A stretch of 22,088 nt of DNA from positions 1 through 22,088 of the forward strand of contig CABUDJ010000030.1 of assembly GCA_902490325.1 (NCBI GenBank), read 5' to 3'. The notes below the pieces were generated by a model. It searched no databases. It saw only the letters and a list, made by a program, of their open reading frames with translations, and was not told where the DNA came from. This document shows positions 14,603-22,088 of the stretch, in pieces. Both the position numbers and the translations under genes were made by a program. Numbering within the stretch: position 1 is the stretch's first letter; each line of letters starts with the position of its first letter. This DNA comes from an uncultured Collinsella sp. (lineage in GTDB: Bacteria; Actinomycetota; Coriobacteriia; Coriobacteriales; Coriobacteriaceae).

Positions 14603-15988
14603 ATGACTAAAGAACTCGATTTCGACGCTATCAAGGCTGCTGCTGAGTCCCATCGTGCTGATATGACTCGCTTCCTGCGCGCTATGATCTCCCACCCCTC
14701 TGAGTCCTGCGAGGAGGGTGAGGTTGTTGCTTGCATCAAGGCCGAGATGGAGAGCCTTGGCTATGACGAGGTCAAGGTCGACGGCCTGGGCAACGTCATG
14801 GGCTTTATGGGCGAGGGCGACAAGATCATCGCCATCGACTCCCACATCGACACCGTCGGCATCGGCAACATCGAGAACTGGGATGCCGATCCCTACGAGG
14901 GCTACGAGACCGACGAGATCATCTACGGCCGCGGCGGCTCCGACCAGGAGGGCGGCATGGCTTCTGCTACCTACGCCGCCAAGATGATGAAGGACATGGG
15001 CCTCATCCCCGAGGGCTACAAGATCATGGTCGTCGGCACCGTCCAGGAAGAGGACTGCGACGGCATGTGCTGGCAGTACATCTACAACAAGGACGGCATT
15101 AAGCCCGAGTTCGTCATTTCCACCGAGCCTACCGACGGCGGCATCTATCGCGGTCACCGCGGCCGCATGGAGATCCGCGTCGACGTTCACGGCACCTCCT
15201 GCCACGGCTCCGCTCCCGACCGCGGCGACAACGCCATCTACAAGATGGCCGACATCATCGCCGACGTCCGCGCCCTCAACAACAACGGCTGCGACGAGTC
15301 GACCGACATCAAGGGCCTCGTCAAGATGCTCGACCCCAAGTACAACCCCGAGCACTTCGAGGACGCCCGCTTCCTGGGCCGCGGCACCTGCACCGTCAGC
15401 CAGATCTTCTACACCAGCCCCAGCCGCTGCGCTGTCGCTGACTCCTGCGCCATCTCCATCGACCGTCGCATGACCGCTGGTGAGACCTGGGAGTCCTGCC
15501 TGGACGAGATCCGCAACCTGCCGGCAGCCAAGAAGTACGGCGACGACGTGAAGGTCTCTATGTACATGTACGACCGTCCGTCCTGGACCGGCGAGGTCTA
15601 CGAGACCGAGGCTTACTTCCCCACGTGGATCAACAAGGAGACCGCTCCGCACGTCAAGGCCCTCGTCGACGCCCACAAGGCCATGTTTGGTGACGAGCGC
15701 ATCGGCTGCGAGCCCAGCATGGACAAGCGCACCGGTCGCCCGCTGTGCGACAAGTGGACCTTCTCCACGAACTGCGTTTCCATCCAGGGCCGCTACGGCA
15801 TCCCCTGCGTGGGCTTTGGCCCGGGTGCCGAGTCTCAGGCTCACGCTCCCAACGAGGTCACCTACAAGGACGACCTGGTCACCGCTGCCGCCGTGTATGT
15901 GGCTGCCCTGAACCTCTACGATCCGAGCCAGGCCGATGGCGATGCCACCGTGTTCCGCGCCGGTCTGACCAACAACAAGATCGATTAG
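14603..15988 (+). CDS. ygeY: YgeY, M20-family metallohydrolase
   Basis: This 461-residue cytosolic zinc hydrolase belongs to the ArgE/DapE/ACY1 (M20) superfamily. Metal and catalytic residues are in place: D79-x-H81-x-D83 in IDSHIDTV, D114 in GRGGSDQEGG, E149-E150 in VQEEDCDG, an STEPTD strand, and a C-terminal histidine in ESQAHAPNE. The family cleaves amide or ureido-type C-N bonds; in this cluster it likely deacylates a ring-opened purine intermediate. The name is from orthology, and the true substrate is unproven from sequence. An alternative TTG start at 14594 is in frame, but the ATG at 14603 follows AGAAAGG and gives MTKELDF, which fits. It sits between dpaL and ygeW, with 201 structured bases before ygeW. 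Confidence 0.93.
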   Translation: MTKELDFDAIKAAAESHRADMTRFLRAMISHPSESCEEGEVVACIKAEMESLGYDEVKVDGLGNVMGFMGEGDKIIAIDSHIDTVGIGNIENWDADPYEGYETDEIIYGRGGSDQEGGMASATYAAKMMKDMGLIPEGYKIMVVGTVQEEDCDGMCWQYIYNKDGIKPEFVISTEPTDGGIYRGHRGRMEIRVDVHGTSCHGSAPDRGDNAIYKMADIIADVRALNNNGCDESTDIKGLVKMLDPKYNPEHFEDARFLGRGTCTVSQIFYTSPSRCAVADSCAISIDRRMTAGETWESCLDEIRNLPAAKKYGDDVKVSMYMYDRPSWTGEVYETEAYFPTWINKETAPHVKALVDAHKAMFGDERIGCEPSMDKRTGRPLCDKWTFSTNCVSIQGRYGIPCVGFGPGAESQAHAPNEVTYKDDLVTAAAVYVAALNLYDPSQADGDATVFRAGLTNNKID

Positions 15989-16010
15989 TCCCATTCTTCG
16001 ATCCTGTTGA

Positions 16011-16146
16011 GCCGGGGGCCGTTCGTGTCCCCGGCACCCCCTGTTGACTTGGGGCCCGCGGTCGTTATCTCCCATGCTTCCTCAACGGTGGCGGGTCCTC
16101 GTCATGGTGCTCTGCATGTTCTAGCCACACGCGCATGCCGGAGCAC
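16011..16146 (+). other. Hairpins in the ygeY-ygeW gap
   Basis: Stem 16011-16017 with 16029-16035 is a perfect 7-bp GC stem with an 11-base loop, 22 bases past ygeY. Arms 16107-16112 and 16141-16146 pair, and an inner GCATG/CATGC stem extends the second hairpin. Neither has a T tract, so the operon probably continues into ygeW. They may act in mRNA stability or processing. Confidence 0.45.
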
Positions 16147-16189
16147 ATCTACTCATTGCGATCGTTTCATCTTTAGAAAGGACATTTCC

Positions 16190-17392
16190 ATGGACGCTAA
16201 GTTTACCGAGCTCGTCGAGCAGCTGAACGGCCTCGATTTTAAGGGTATGTACGGCAGCGACTTCCTGCACACCTGGGACAAGACCACCGATGAGCTCAAG
16301 GCGCTCTACATCGTCGCCGACGCCCTGCGCGAGCTGCGTGAGAACAACGTCTCGTCCAAGATCTTCGACTCGGGCCTGGCTGTCTCCCTGTTCCGCGACA
16401 ACTCCACCCGTACGCGCTTCTCCTTCTCTAAGGCTGCCAACCTGCTCGGTCTTGAGCTGCAGGACCTGGACGAGAAGAAGTCCCAGATCGCTCACGGCGA
16501 GACCGTCCGCGAGACCGCTACCATGATCTCCTTCATGGCCGACGTCATCGGCATCCGCGACGACATGTACATCGGCAAGGGCGATGCCTACATGGCCGAG
16601 GTCTCCGAGTCCGTGCAGCAGGCCTACGAGGACGGCGTTCTGGATCACCGTCCCACGCTCATCTCCCTGCAGTCCGATTCCGACCACCCCACGCAGTCCT
16701 CTGCCGACATGCTCTACCTCATCAACGAGTTTGGTGGCCTCGAGAACCTCAAGGGCAAGAAGGTTGCCGTCACCTGGGCCTATTCGCCCTCTTACGGCAA
16801 GCCGCTGTCCTGCCCGCAGTCGCTGATCAGCCTGCTGCCCCGCTTTGGCATGGACGTCACCCTGGCTCACCCCGAGGGCTACGACCTCATGCCCGAGGTC
16901 GTCGAGCGCGCCAAGGGCTATGCCGCCGAGTCCGGCACCACCTTTAAGCAGGTCAACACCATGGCCGAGGCCTTCGAGGGCGCCGACATCGTGATCCCCA
17001 AGAGCTGGGCTCCGTTTGCCGCCATGGAGAAGCGTACCAACCTGTACGCCGAGGGCGACGACGCCGGCATCGCAGCGCTCGAGAAGGAGCTGCTCGCCCA
17101 GAACGCCACCCATCAGGACTGGTGCTCCACGACCGAGCTCATGGAGAAGACTGCCAACGGCCAGGACACCATCTTTATGCACCCGCTGCCCGCCGACATC
17201 TCCGGTGTCTCCTGCGAGCACGGCGAGGTTAACGCCGACGTCTTCGACATGCACCGCGTGGGCATGTACAAGGAGGCCAGCTACAAGCCGTACGCCATCG
17301 CTGCCATGATGTTCCTGCAGAAGGTTGCCGATCCCGCCGCTACCCTCAAGGCCCTCGACGAGCGCAACACCGCCCGTTGGCTCCAGGCCTAA
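16190..17392 (+). CDS. ygeW: YgeW, carbamoyltransferase-family protein
   Basis: This 400-residue member of the aspartate/ornithine carbamoyltransferase superfamily carries the carbamoyl-phosphate loop S72-T-R-T-R76 in FRDNSTRTRFSF, H166-P-T-Q, and H331-P-L-P-A-D. Length agrees with E. coli YgeW (396). E. coli YgeW is not an ordinary aspartate or ornithine carbamoyltransferase. In this cluster it probably transfers or phosphorolyses a carbamoyl group from a ureido intermediate, giving carbamoyl phosphate that a carbamate kinase could turn into ATP; no such kinase gene (yqeA) is visible in the window. The frame is open to 16007, but the ATG at 16190 has AGAAAGGA upstream and the expected N-terminus. 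A strong terminator follows 25 bases after the stop. Confidence 0.94.
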   Translation: MDAKFTELVEQLNGLDFKGMYGSDFLHTWDKTTDELKALYIVADALRELRENNVSSKIFDSGLAVSLFRDNSTRTRFSFSKAANLLGLELQDLDEKKSQIAHGETVRETATMISFMADVIGIRDDMYIGKGDAYMAEVSESVQQAYEDGVLDHRPTLISLQSDSDHPTQSSADMLYLINEFGGLENLKGKKVAVTWAYSPSYGKPLSCPQSLISLLPRFGMDVTLAHPEGYDLMPEVVERAKGYAAESGTTFKQVNTMAEAFEGADIVIPKSWAPFAAMEKRTNLYAEGDDAGIAALEKELLAQNATHQDWCSTTELMEKTANGQDTIFMHPLPADISGVSCEHGEVNADVFDMHRVGMYKEASYKPYAIAAMMFLQKVADPAATLKALDERNTARWLQA

Positions 17393-17417
17393 AGCCGGGC
17401 TGAGGTAAGCCATGTAA

Positions 17418-17455
17418 AGGGGGCGCTCTGCCAACTGGCGGGGTGCCCCTATTTT
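17418..17455 (+). terminator. Intrinsic terminator after ygeW
   Basis: The GC-rich arms 17418-17432 and 17437-17450 pair along nearly their whole length, using several G-U wobbles and one bulged G, around an AACT loop, and are followed by ATTTTGC. It ends the dpaL-ygeY-ygeW group and separates it from mocA-hyuA. Confidence 0.7.
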
Positions 17456-17542
17456 GCATCGCGGGCGTGCGGGATAAGCGCTTTCGATGTGGATGCCCGC
17501 GGCGCGAGTTATGGGTACGATGGTTTCAGGGGAGGTATCACC

Positions 17543-18157
17543 ATGAAACTTGGATGCGTCATTATGGCTTCGGGCGAGGCCAAGCGGTTTGGCTCCAACA
17601 AGATGCTCGCCGATATCTATGGCGAGCCGCTGATTGCCCGGACCATCGATTCGGTTCCCCGGGGCTTTGACGTTGTGGTTTCGACGCGTTGGCCCGAGGT
17701 CGCCCAGATTTGCGAGGACAAGCATTGCCCGTGCGTGCTGCACGATGGCGAGCTGCGCAGCGAAAGCGTCCGTGCGGGCCTTTCGTGGGGAGTCGAACGC
17801 AACTGGAAAGGTTGCCTCTTTTTACCGGGCGACCAGCCGCTCGTGAGTTCGGATTCTTTTGAGGCTATGGTTCGTGCATTTGACGAGCGTGGCCGCAAAC
17901 ATCCGGTGCGTCTTGCGTGTAACGGTGAGCCTTCGAGCCCGGTGCTCTTTCCGGCGGAACTGTTCGATGCACTTATGTGTCTTGAGGGCAAGGACGGCGG
18001 GGGCTCGATTCTCAAAGGTCGCACCGACGTGGTGCTGGTCGAGGCGCGTGCCTACGAGCTGTGGGACGTCGATACCGTCAAGGGACAGCGACGCATAACG
18101 GAGCATATTGCCGCCTGCTCGTATTTTGATCGCGTGGCCAACTGTATTAATCAATAA
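17543..18157 (+). CDS. mocA: MocA-like molybdenum cofactor nucleotidyltransferase
   Basis: This 204-residue MobA/MocA (YgfJ) family nucleotidyltransferase has the N-terminal nucleotide-binding loop IMASGEAKRFGSNKM, a variant of LAAGxSxRMGxxK with the basic residues kept, and the metal-binding FLPGDQPLVS segment at about 95-104. E. coli MocA makes molybdopterin cytosine dinucleotide for xanthine dehydrogenase-type enzymes. Context makes the same role here likely, for maturation of the upstream xdh product. The frame is open to 17489; the ATG at 17543 follows GGGGAGG at good spacing and gives the family N-terminus. It lies 8 bases before hyuA, so the two are co-transcribed. A weak TACGAT about 25 bases upstream of the start could be a -10. 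Confidence 0.88.
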   Translation: MKLGCVIMASGEAKRFGSNKMLADIYGEPLIARTIDSVPRGFDVVVSTRWPEVAQICEDKHCPCVLHDGELRSESVRAGLSWGVERNWKGCLFLPGDQPLVSSDSFEAMVRAFDERGRKHPVRLACNGEPSSPVLFPAELFDALMCLEGKDGGGSILKGRTDVVLVEARAYELWDVDTVKGQRRITEHIAACSYFDRVANCINQ

Positions 18158-18165
18158 GGAGCAAC

Positions 18166-19533
18166 ATGATCATCATCAAAAACGGCGCGCTCGTGACGCC
18201 CCAGGGGCTTCGCCGCGCCGATCTTGCCATGGAGGGCGATAAGATCGTGCGGATCGCCGCAGCGATTGAGCCGGGCGCCGACGATACCGTCGAGGACGCC
18301 GCGGGCTGCTGGGTGTTTCCCGGCTTTATCGACGGCCACACGCACATGCAGTGCTGGACTGGCATGGATTGGACAGCCGATAGCTTTGAGACCGGCACGC
18401 GCGCGGCTGTCTGCGGCGGTACGACGACCATCGTGGACTACGCGACGGCCGATCGTGGCGTGACCATGCCCGATGCCTTGGCCGAGTGGCATCGCCGCGC
18501 CGACGGCACCTGCACGGCAAACTACGCCTTTCATATGGCACTCGCCGAGTGGAACGAGCGCAACCGCGCCGACCTTTTGGCCATGCGCGAGGCGGGCGTA
18601 TCGTCGTTTAAGACCTACTTTGCCTATGACCACCTGCGCCTGGACGATGCCGAGACGCTCGAGGTGCTCGAGGAGCTCAAGCATATTGGCGGCATACTGT
18701 GCGTGCATTGCGAGAACGGCACGCTGGTGAATGAGCTGCAGAAGCGCGTGTTTGAGCAAGGTATCCACGGGCCCGAGGGCCACGCGCTCAGCCGTCCGGA
18801 CGTGTGCGAGGCCGAGGCAGTGAGCCGCCTGCTATATCTGGCGCACCTGGCCGGCGACGTACCGGTCAACGTGGTTCACCTTTCGACCAAGCTGGGGCTC
18901 GAGGCCATCCGTGCCGCCAAGGCGCGCGGGCAGAAGAATATCTATGTCGAGACCTGCCCTCAGTATCTGATGCTCGACGATACGTGCTATTTGGAGCAGG
19001 GCGAGGACGGCTTTGCGGGCGCCAAATATGTGATGAGCCCGCCGCTGCGCCATGCGGGCGACCGTGCGGCACTGCGCGAGGCGCTTGTGGCCGGCGAGAT
19101 CGATACGATCGCGACCGACCACTGCAGCTTTAACCTGCACGGGCAAAAGGACCGCGGGCGCGACGACTTCCGCGCGATTCCCAACGGCGGGCCCGGTGTG
19201 GAGCATCGCCCCGTCGCGATCGCTACGAGCTTTGAGGGACAGCTGGGTCCCGAGGATCTGTGCCGCTTGATGAGCGAGAACCCGGCGCGCGTCTTTGGCA
19301 TGTATCCGCGCAAGGGATGTCTTGCCGAGGGCTCCGATGCCGATGTGTGCGTGTGGGATCCCAAGGCGCGCTGGACGATCAGCGCCGCGACGCAGCATCA
19401 GGCCGTGGACTACACGCCGCTCGAGGGCTTTGAGGCACATGGCCGCGCCAAGGCCGTGTTTGTGAACGGCATGCTGGTGGCACGCGACGGCGAGCCCACC
19501 GGAGCCCAACCCGGCTGCTACGTCCCCCGCTAG
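18166..19533 (+). CDS. hyuA: HyuA, dihydropyrimidinase/D-hydantoinase family
   Basis: This 455-residue cyclic amidohydrolase has a complete binuclear metal site: H58-x-H60 in DGHTHMQ, carboxylated K149 in SSFKTYFAY, H181 in CVHCENG, H238 in VVHLSTK and D318 in ATDHCSF. The spacing is almost identical to D-hydantoinases, and length agrees with E. coli HyuA (461). The family opens five- or six-membered cyclic imide or ureide rings hydrolytically, so in this locus it is a good candidate for ring opening of a purine-derived intermediate. The ATG at 18166 has AAGGAG about 5 bases upstream. It is translationally close to mocA. The next gene, yqeC, converges from the other strand across a 27-bp inverted repeat. 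Confidence 0.93.
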   Translation: MIIIKNGALVTPQGLRRADLAMEGDKIVRIAAAIEPGADDTVEDAAGCWVFPGFIDGHTHMQCWTGMDWTADSFETGTRAAVCGGTTTIVDYATADRGVTMPDALAEWHRRADGTCTANYAFHMALAEWNERNRADLLAMREAGVSSFKTYFAYDHLRLDDAETLEVLEELKHIGGILCVHCENGTLVNELQKRVFEQGIHGPEGHALSRPDVCEAEAVSRLLYLAHLAGDVPVNVVHLSTKLGLEAIRAAKARGQKNIYVETCPQYLMLDDTCYLEQGEDGFAGAKYVMSPPLRHAGDRAALREALVAGEIDTIATDHCSFNLHGQKDRGRDDFRAIPNGGPGVEHRPVAIATSFEGQLGPEDLCRLMSENPARVFGMYPRKGCLAEGSDADVCVWDPKARWTISAATQHQAVDYTPLEGFEAHGRAKAVFVNGMLVARDGEPTGAQPGCYVPR

Positions 19534-19558
19534 CAGCAAAGATGCCGTGTCCCCTCCG

Positions 19559-19627
19559 CAGTTGCGGTGAAATACGGACTGTTTGCGGCCGTTTGGCGGC
19601 CAAACAGTCCGTATTTCACCGCAACTG
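19559..19627. repeat. 27-bp perfect inverted repeat between hyuA and yqeC
   Basis: Arms 19559-19585 and 19601-19627 are exact reverse complements with a 15-base GC-rich loop. It fills the gap between convergent hyuA (+) and yqeC (-), so it could act as a bidirectional transcription stop, but there is no T tract on either side. The arms contain GGTGAAATACGGACTGTTTG. This may be a dispersed intergenic repeat family. Confidence 0.8.
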
Positions 19628-19642
19628 AGGAGATGGGGCCGG

Positions 19643-20377
19643 CTACTTGAGGCTGGCGGCGACGATGGGGCGGTCGAGAGCTGCCTCGAAGCGGTCGGCC
19701 ATTGTGGGGTCGCTGAGCGTGTCGACTTGGTTGAGCATGACGCGTGCGGTATTGAGTTTCAGCGCCTGCATCTCGGCATTGAGCACTTGGGCGACGCGCT
19801 CGGGCGTGGCGGTATCGGTGGGCTCGCAGCCGCAGCGCTCGCAGAAGAGCTCGGGGCGGTGGACAACCTCGGCGACGGGCTTGCCGAATCCCGAGGCGCC
19901 GACGATCCAGACGATGTTGGCCGTGCCAGAGGGAATTACCGGCTCCCACGGGGCGTGCGCCTTGAGCGGGAGCCGCTTGCTGCCGTCCGCCTCGGCCAAC
20001 ACGTAGTCAAAGCGCTGTGCCAGCTCGTTGAGTGGCTCGGCGGGTGCGGAGAGCTTGCCTGTTTCCGGGTCTAAGACACCCGCCTGGCAAATACTCCCGC
20101 GGGCAAGTCCCGCGCACGCCTCACAGGTGCAGCCGGGAACATGCGCGGCACCCGGCTTCCAAGGTGCGGCACCCAGGCGACGATTCGACCCGTCCCACGG
20201 GACGCCGGCGACGGGAAACATGTGCGTGGTGGTGCAGAGGAGCACCCCGCCGCCGGCGCGCATGAGCTCGAGACCCAGCGTTTTCAGCAACGTCGACTTG
20301 CCGCCGCTGCCGATAATCGCGGTAATGCCCGGCTCGATCCTGAGCGCCGAGGCAAGATTGCCGCTAACCGTTTCCAT
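19643..20377 (-). CDS. yqeC: YqeC, selenium-dependent hydroxylase accessory protein
   Basis: This 244-residue P-loop protein has GSGGKST at 23-29, TTTHMFP, EADGSKRLPLKAH (about 129-141) and a C-terminal VMLNQVDTL strand. The family is found only with Se-dependent molybdenum hydroxylases and is thought to help place selenium in the Mo site; the biochemistry is unknown. Odd feature: two cysteine clusters, C83-x-C85-xx-C88 with C97, and C179-xx-C182-x-C184, which could bind a metal or handle a sulfur/selenium species. I cannot tell whether relatives share them. The gene converges on hyuA and is divergent from yqeB across a 102-base AT-rich gap. The start at 20377 has a modest GGTGA-type ribosome site; no better in-frame start is near. 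Confidence 0.88.
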   Translation of the reverse strand: METVSGNLASALRIEPGITAIIGSGGKSTLLKTLGLELMRAGGGVLLCTTTHMFPVAGVPWDGSNRRLGAAPWKPGAAHVPGCTCEACAGLARGSICQAGVLDPETGKLSAPAEPLNELAQRFDYVLAEADGSKRLPLKAHAPWEPVIPSGTANIVWIVGASGFGKPVAEVVHRPELFCERCGCEPTDTATPERVAQVLNAEMQALKLNTARVMLNQVDTLSDPTMADRFEAALDRPIVAASLK

Positions 20378-20479
20378 CTGTTCACCGCCGTATAATACTG
20401 TGATAATAAATAATCATCAGAGTAGCGGTCGAACCGCTTTTGCTCTGCTCAAACCGTAGCACAGGGAGGTGCCCCGGGA
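20378..20479. promoter_or_regulatory. Divergent yqeC/yqeB promoter region with possible attenuator
   Basis: This is an AT-rich gap between divergent genes. TATAAT at 20391-20396 on the + strand could serve yqeB with a leader of about 75 bases. In that leader, 20424-20429 and 20433-20438 form AGCGGT/ACCGCT around a 3-base loop and run into TTTT, resembling a small terminator. The yqeC promoter must overlap on the other strand; I cannot place its boxes. Confidence 0.4.
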
Positions 20480-21274
20480 ATGCTCGTTTATGTTCGCGGC
20501 GCCGGCGATATCGCCACGGGCGTCGCCGCTCGCTTGGTGCGCGCCGGCGTGTCAGTTGTCATGGCCGATATCGCGGTTCCCACGTGCATCCGTCGCACAA
20601 TCAGTTTTTGCGAGGCCATTCGCCTGGGCGAGGTCGAGGTCGAGGGCATTCGCGCCCGCTTGGCGCAGACGTCGGCCGAGGCGCTTGAGATTACCGAGGC
20701 GGGGGATGTCGCCGTGGTGGTGGACCCCCAGGCACAGATGCTCGACGAACTGAAGCCCGCGGCTGTGGTCGACGCAATTCTGGCCAAGCGCAATCTGGGT
20801 ACCACGCGCGACATGGCTCCTGCCGTCATCGCCGTGGGGCCGGGCTTCACCGCGCCGGTTGACTGCGACGCCGTGATCGAAACCATGCGTGGGCATTTCC
20901 TGGGCCGTGTCATTACCCAAGGTTCGCCCCAGCCCAACACGGGCGTGCCGGGCGTCATCGCCGGATATGGCAAAGAGCGTGTTATCCACAGCCCCGCCGC
21001 CGGCGTGTTTAGGTCCGACCATGTGATCGGCGACATCGTGAGTGCCGGCGATGTGATCGGGTATGCGGGCGATTCGCCCATGTGCACGCAGATCGATGGC
21101 TGTCTGCGCGGGCTTTTGGCGAACGGCGTGCAGGTGACTGAGGGCTTTAAATGCGCCGATGTCGATCCGCGCGGCGATGCCAGCTATATCAACTACATTT
21201 CGGACAAGGCGACGTCGGTCGGCGGCGGCGTGCTCGAGGCACTCGCTATGCTCACCGATGTCTTTAGAGGATAG
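20480..21274 (+). CDS. yqeB: YqeB/EF2563-family selenium-dependent molybdenum hydroxylase accessory protein
   Basis: This 264-residue protein has an N-terminal Rossmann-like start (VYVRGAGDIATGVAARL), the VITQGSPQPNTGVPG segment, and a beta-rich C-terminal half (SPAAGVF, IGDIVSAGDVIGYAGD) resembling a lipoyl/barrel-sandwich fold. It matches the short EF2563 form; E. coli YqeB (541 residues) carries an additional XdhC-like part, which here is the separate gene immediately downstream. The family tracks with Se-dependent Mo hydroxylases and is presumed to help insert labile selenium; the mechanism is unknown. GGGAGG lies about 10 bases before the ATG at 20480. The next gene starts 9 bases after its stop, so they form an operon. 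Confidence 0.9.
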   Translation: MLVYVRGAGDIATGVAARLVRAGVSVVMADIAVPTCIRRTISFCEAIRLGEVEVEGIRARLAQTSAEALEITEAGDVAVVVDPQAQMLDELKPAAVVDAILAKRNLGTTRDMAPAVIAVGPGFTAPVDCDAVIETMRGHFLGRVITQGSPQPNTGVPGVIAGYGKERVIHSPAAGVFRSDHVIGDIVSAGDVIGYAGDSPMCTQIDGCLRGLLANGVQVTEGFKCADVDPRGDASYINYISDKATSVGGGVLEALAMLTDVFRG

Positions 21275-21283
21275 AAGGCGGCA

Positions 21284-22088
21284 ATGGAAAAGCTCGATGT
21301 TGTGAATGCGGCGCTTGCTGCCCTGCGTGCTGGCGAGACGTGCGAGCTCGTGGTCGTGGCCGGTACGGCGGGGTCATCGCCGCGCGGTGTGGGCGCATGG
21401 ATGACTGTCTTTGCCGACGGCAGCCAGGCGGGCACTATCGGCGGCGGCAAGATTGAGCTCTTTGCGCTGGATGAGGCGCGCGAACTCCTGAGCGCGGGAC
21501 AGTCGCGTCTGGTCCGCTACACCATGGGCGGCGAGAACTCCGATACCGGCATGATCTGCGGCGGAGCCATCTGCCTGTGCTATCTGCACCTGGATGCGAC
21601 CAAGGTGCCGTTGCTCCAGTCGGTTGCCGACGTCTTGGCCTATCGGCGCATCGGCGACTTCGTCATCGACTTTGAACCGTTTATCGCGAGCGCGCTCGAG
21701 GGCGATGTGGCCGAGTACCATGGCGAGGAATCGCGCCGCACCATTGCGGGCTGCCCCGGGCTTTCGCTGGTGGAGGAGGGGAGTAAGGTCACCTACACCA
21801 ACGCGGCCTCCGAGATTCCCGCGGCGCACATCGAGACGCTCTGCCCCGAGGGCCTGACCTATATCTTTGGCTGCGGCCACGTGGGCGCCGCGACGGCGCG
21901 GGTGCTTACGGCGGCGGGCTTTGCCGTCGTGGCGTGCGACGACCGCCCCGGCACGCTGACCCCCGATTGGGTGCCCGGTGTCTACGACCGTCGTCTGGTC
22001 GACTACAAGAGCCTGAGCAAGCAGTGCCCCATCGGCCCGCGCGACCTGGTGGTCGTCGCCACGGCGGGCTGCGTAAAGCCCTCCTGCT
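21284..22088 (+). CDS. xdhC: XdhC-family molybdenum hydroxylase maturation protein (cut by window end)
   Basis: The open frame from ATG 21284 reads 268 codons to the window edge without a stop, so the C-terminus is missing. The N-terminal XdhC/CoxI domain is clear (GTAGSSPRGVGAWMTVF, GTIGGGKIE, MGGENSDTGMICGG), followed by a Rossmann XdhC_C domain (YIFGCGHVGAATARVL, VVACDDRPG). XdhC proteins bind molybdenum cofactor, oversee its sulfuration and hand it to xanthine dehydrogenase. Here the product probably matures the upstream fused hydroxylase, working with YqeB and YqeC on the selenium step. AGAAGGCGG is a weak ribosome site; the 9-base gap after yqeB suggests coupling. Confidence 0.9.
   Translation, partial: MEKLDVVNAALAALRAGETCELVVVAGTAGSSPRGVGAWMTVFADGSQAGTIGGGKIELFALDEARELLSAGQSRLVRYTMGGENSDTGMICGGAICLCYLHLDATKVPLLQSVADVLAYRRIGDFVIDFEPFIASALEGDVAEYHGEESRRTIAGCPGLSLVEEGSKVTYTNAASEIPAAHIETLCPEGLTYIFGCGHVGAATARVLTAAGFAVVACDDRPGTLTPDWVPGVYDRRLVDYKSLSKQCPIGPRDLVVVATAGCVKPSC

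Overview
The window is a GC-rich stretch from what looks like a gut actinobacterium of the class Coriobacteriia, most likely Collinsella or a near relative. This is an inference from codon use, protein style and GC-rich intergenic hairpins; no marker gene is present. About three quarters of it is one metabolic locus: the anaerobic purine/urate-type cluster built around a selenium-dependent molybdenum hydroxylase, related to the E. coli yge/ygf/yqe region and the Enterococcus EF2563-EF2570 region.

Layout. (1) 168-7953, + strand: ssnA (amidohydrolase), ygfK (FAD/NAD(P)/Fe-S flavoprotein), a soluble RnfB-like four-cluster ferredoxin, and a fused [2Fe-2S]/molybdopterin xanthine dehydrogenase, closed by an intrinsic terminator at 8023-8057. 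(2) 8060-11100: an accessory island holding an ATPase_2/DUF234 gene behind a perfect 48-bp inverted-repeat promoter and between two sets of degenerate hairpin repeats, then the C-terminal remnant of a DUF4143-type ATPase, a short unrecognised gene on the - strand, and three direct repeats at exact 33-bp spacing. (3) 11110-12873, - strand: a single-pass membrane protein of unknown role and a PAS_6/HTH_22 (YheO/DauR-type) regulator. (4) 13151-17392, + strand, divergent from the regulator: dpaL/ygeX, ygeY and ygeW, separated by long structured gaps and closed by a terminator at 17418-17455. (5) 17543-19533, + strand: mocA-like nucleotidyltransferase and hyuA. (6) A 27-bp perfect inverted repeat, then yqeC on the - strand, divergent from yqeB and xdhC (+); xdhC runs off the window end.

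How the genes fit together (inference from families and context). The xanthine dehydrogenase needs molybdopterin cytosine dinucleotide (MocA), a sulfurated and probably selenium-bearing Mo site (XdhC, YqeB, YqeC) and an electron partner. No FAD subunit of the XdhB/YgfM type is present in the window, so YgfK and the RnfB-like ferredoxin are the natural candidates to carry electrons between the hydroxylase and NAD(P)H or ferredoxin. SsnA and HyuA are metal hydrolases suited to deaminating or opening purine-derived rings; YgeW (carbamoyltransferase fold), YgeY (M20 hydrolase) and DpaL (PLP ammonia-lyase) would process the opened products to ammonia, carbamoyl groups and a small carbon acid. Published work from 2023 on gut anaerobes tied this gene set to anaerobic urate/purine use; the individual step of each enzyme is not settled by the sequence. 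No purine transporter, carbamate kinase or sigma-54 regulator (ygeV) is visible here.

The catabolic core is therefore known in outline. The less explained parts are the ATPase island with its palindromic promoter and flanking repeats, the structured DNA/RNA element between dpaL and ygeY, the inverted repeat upstream of dpaL, the 33-bp repeats, and the cysteine-rich YqeC.
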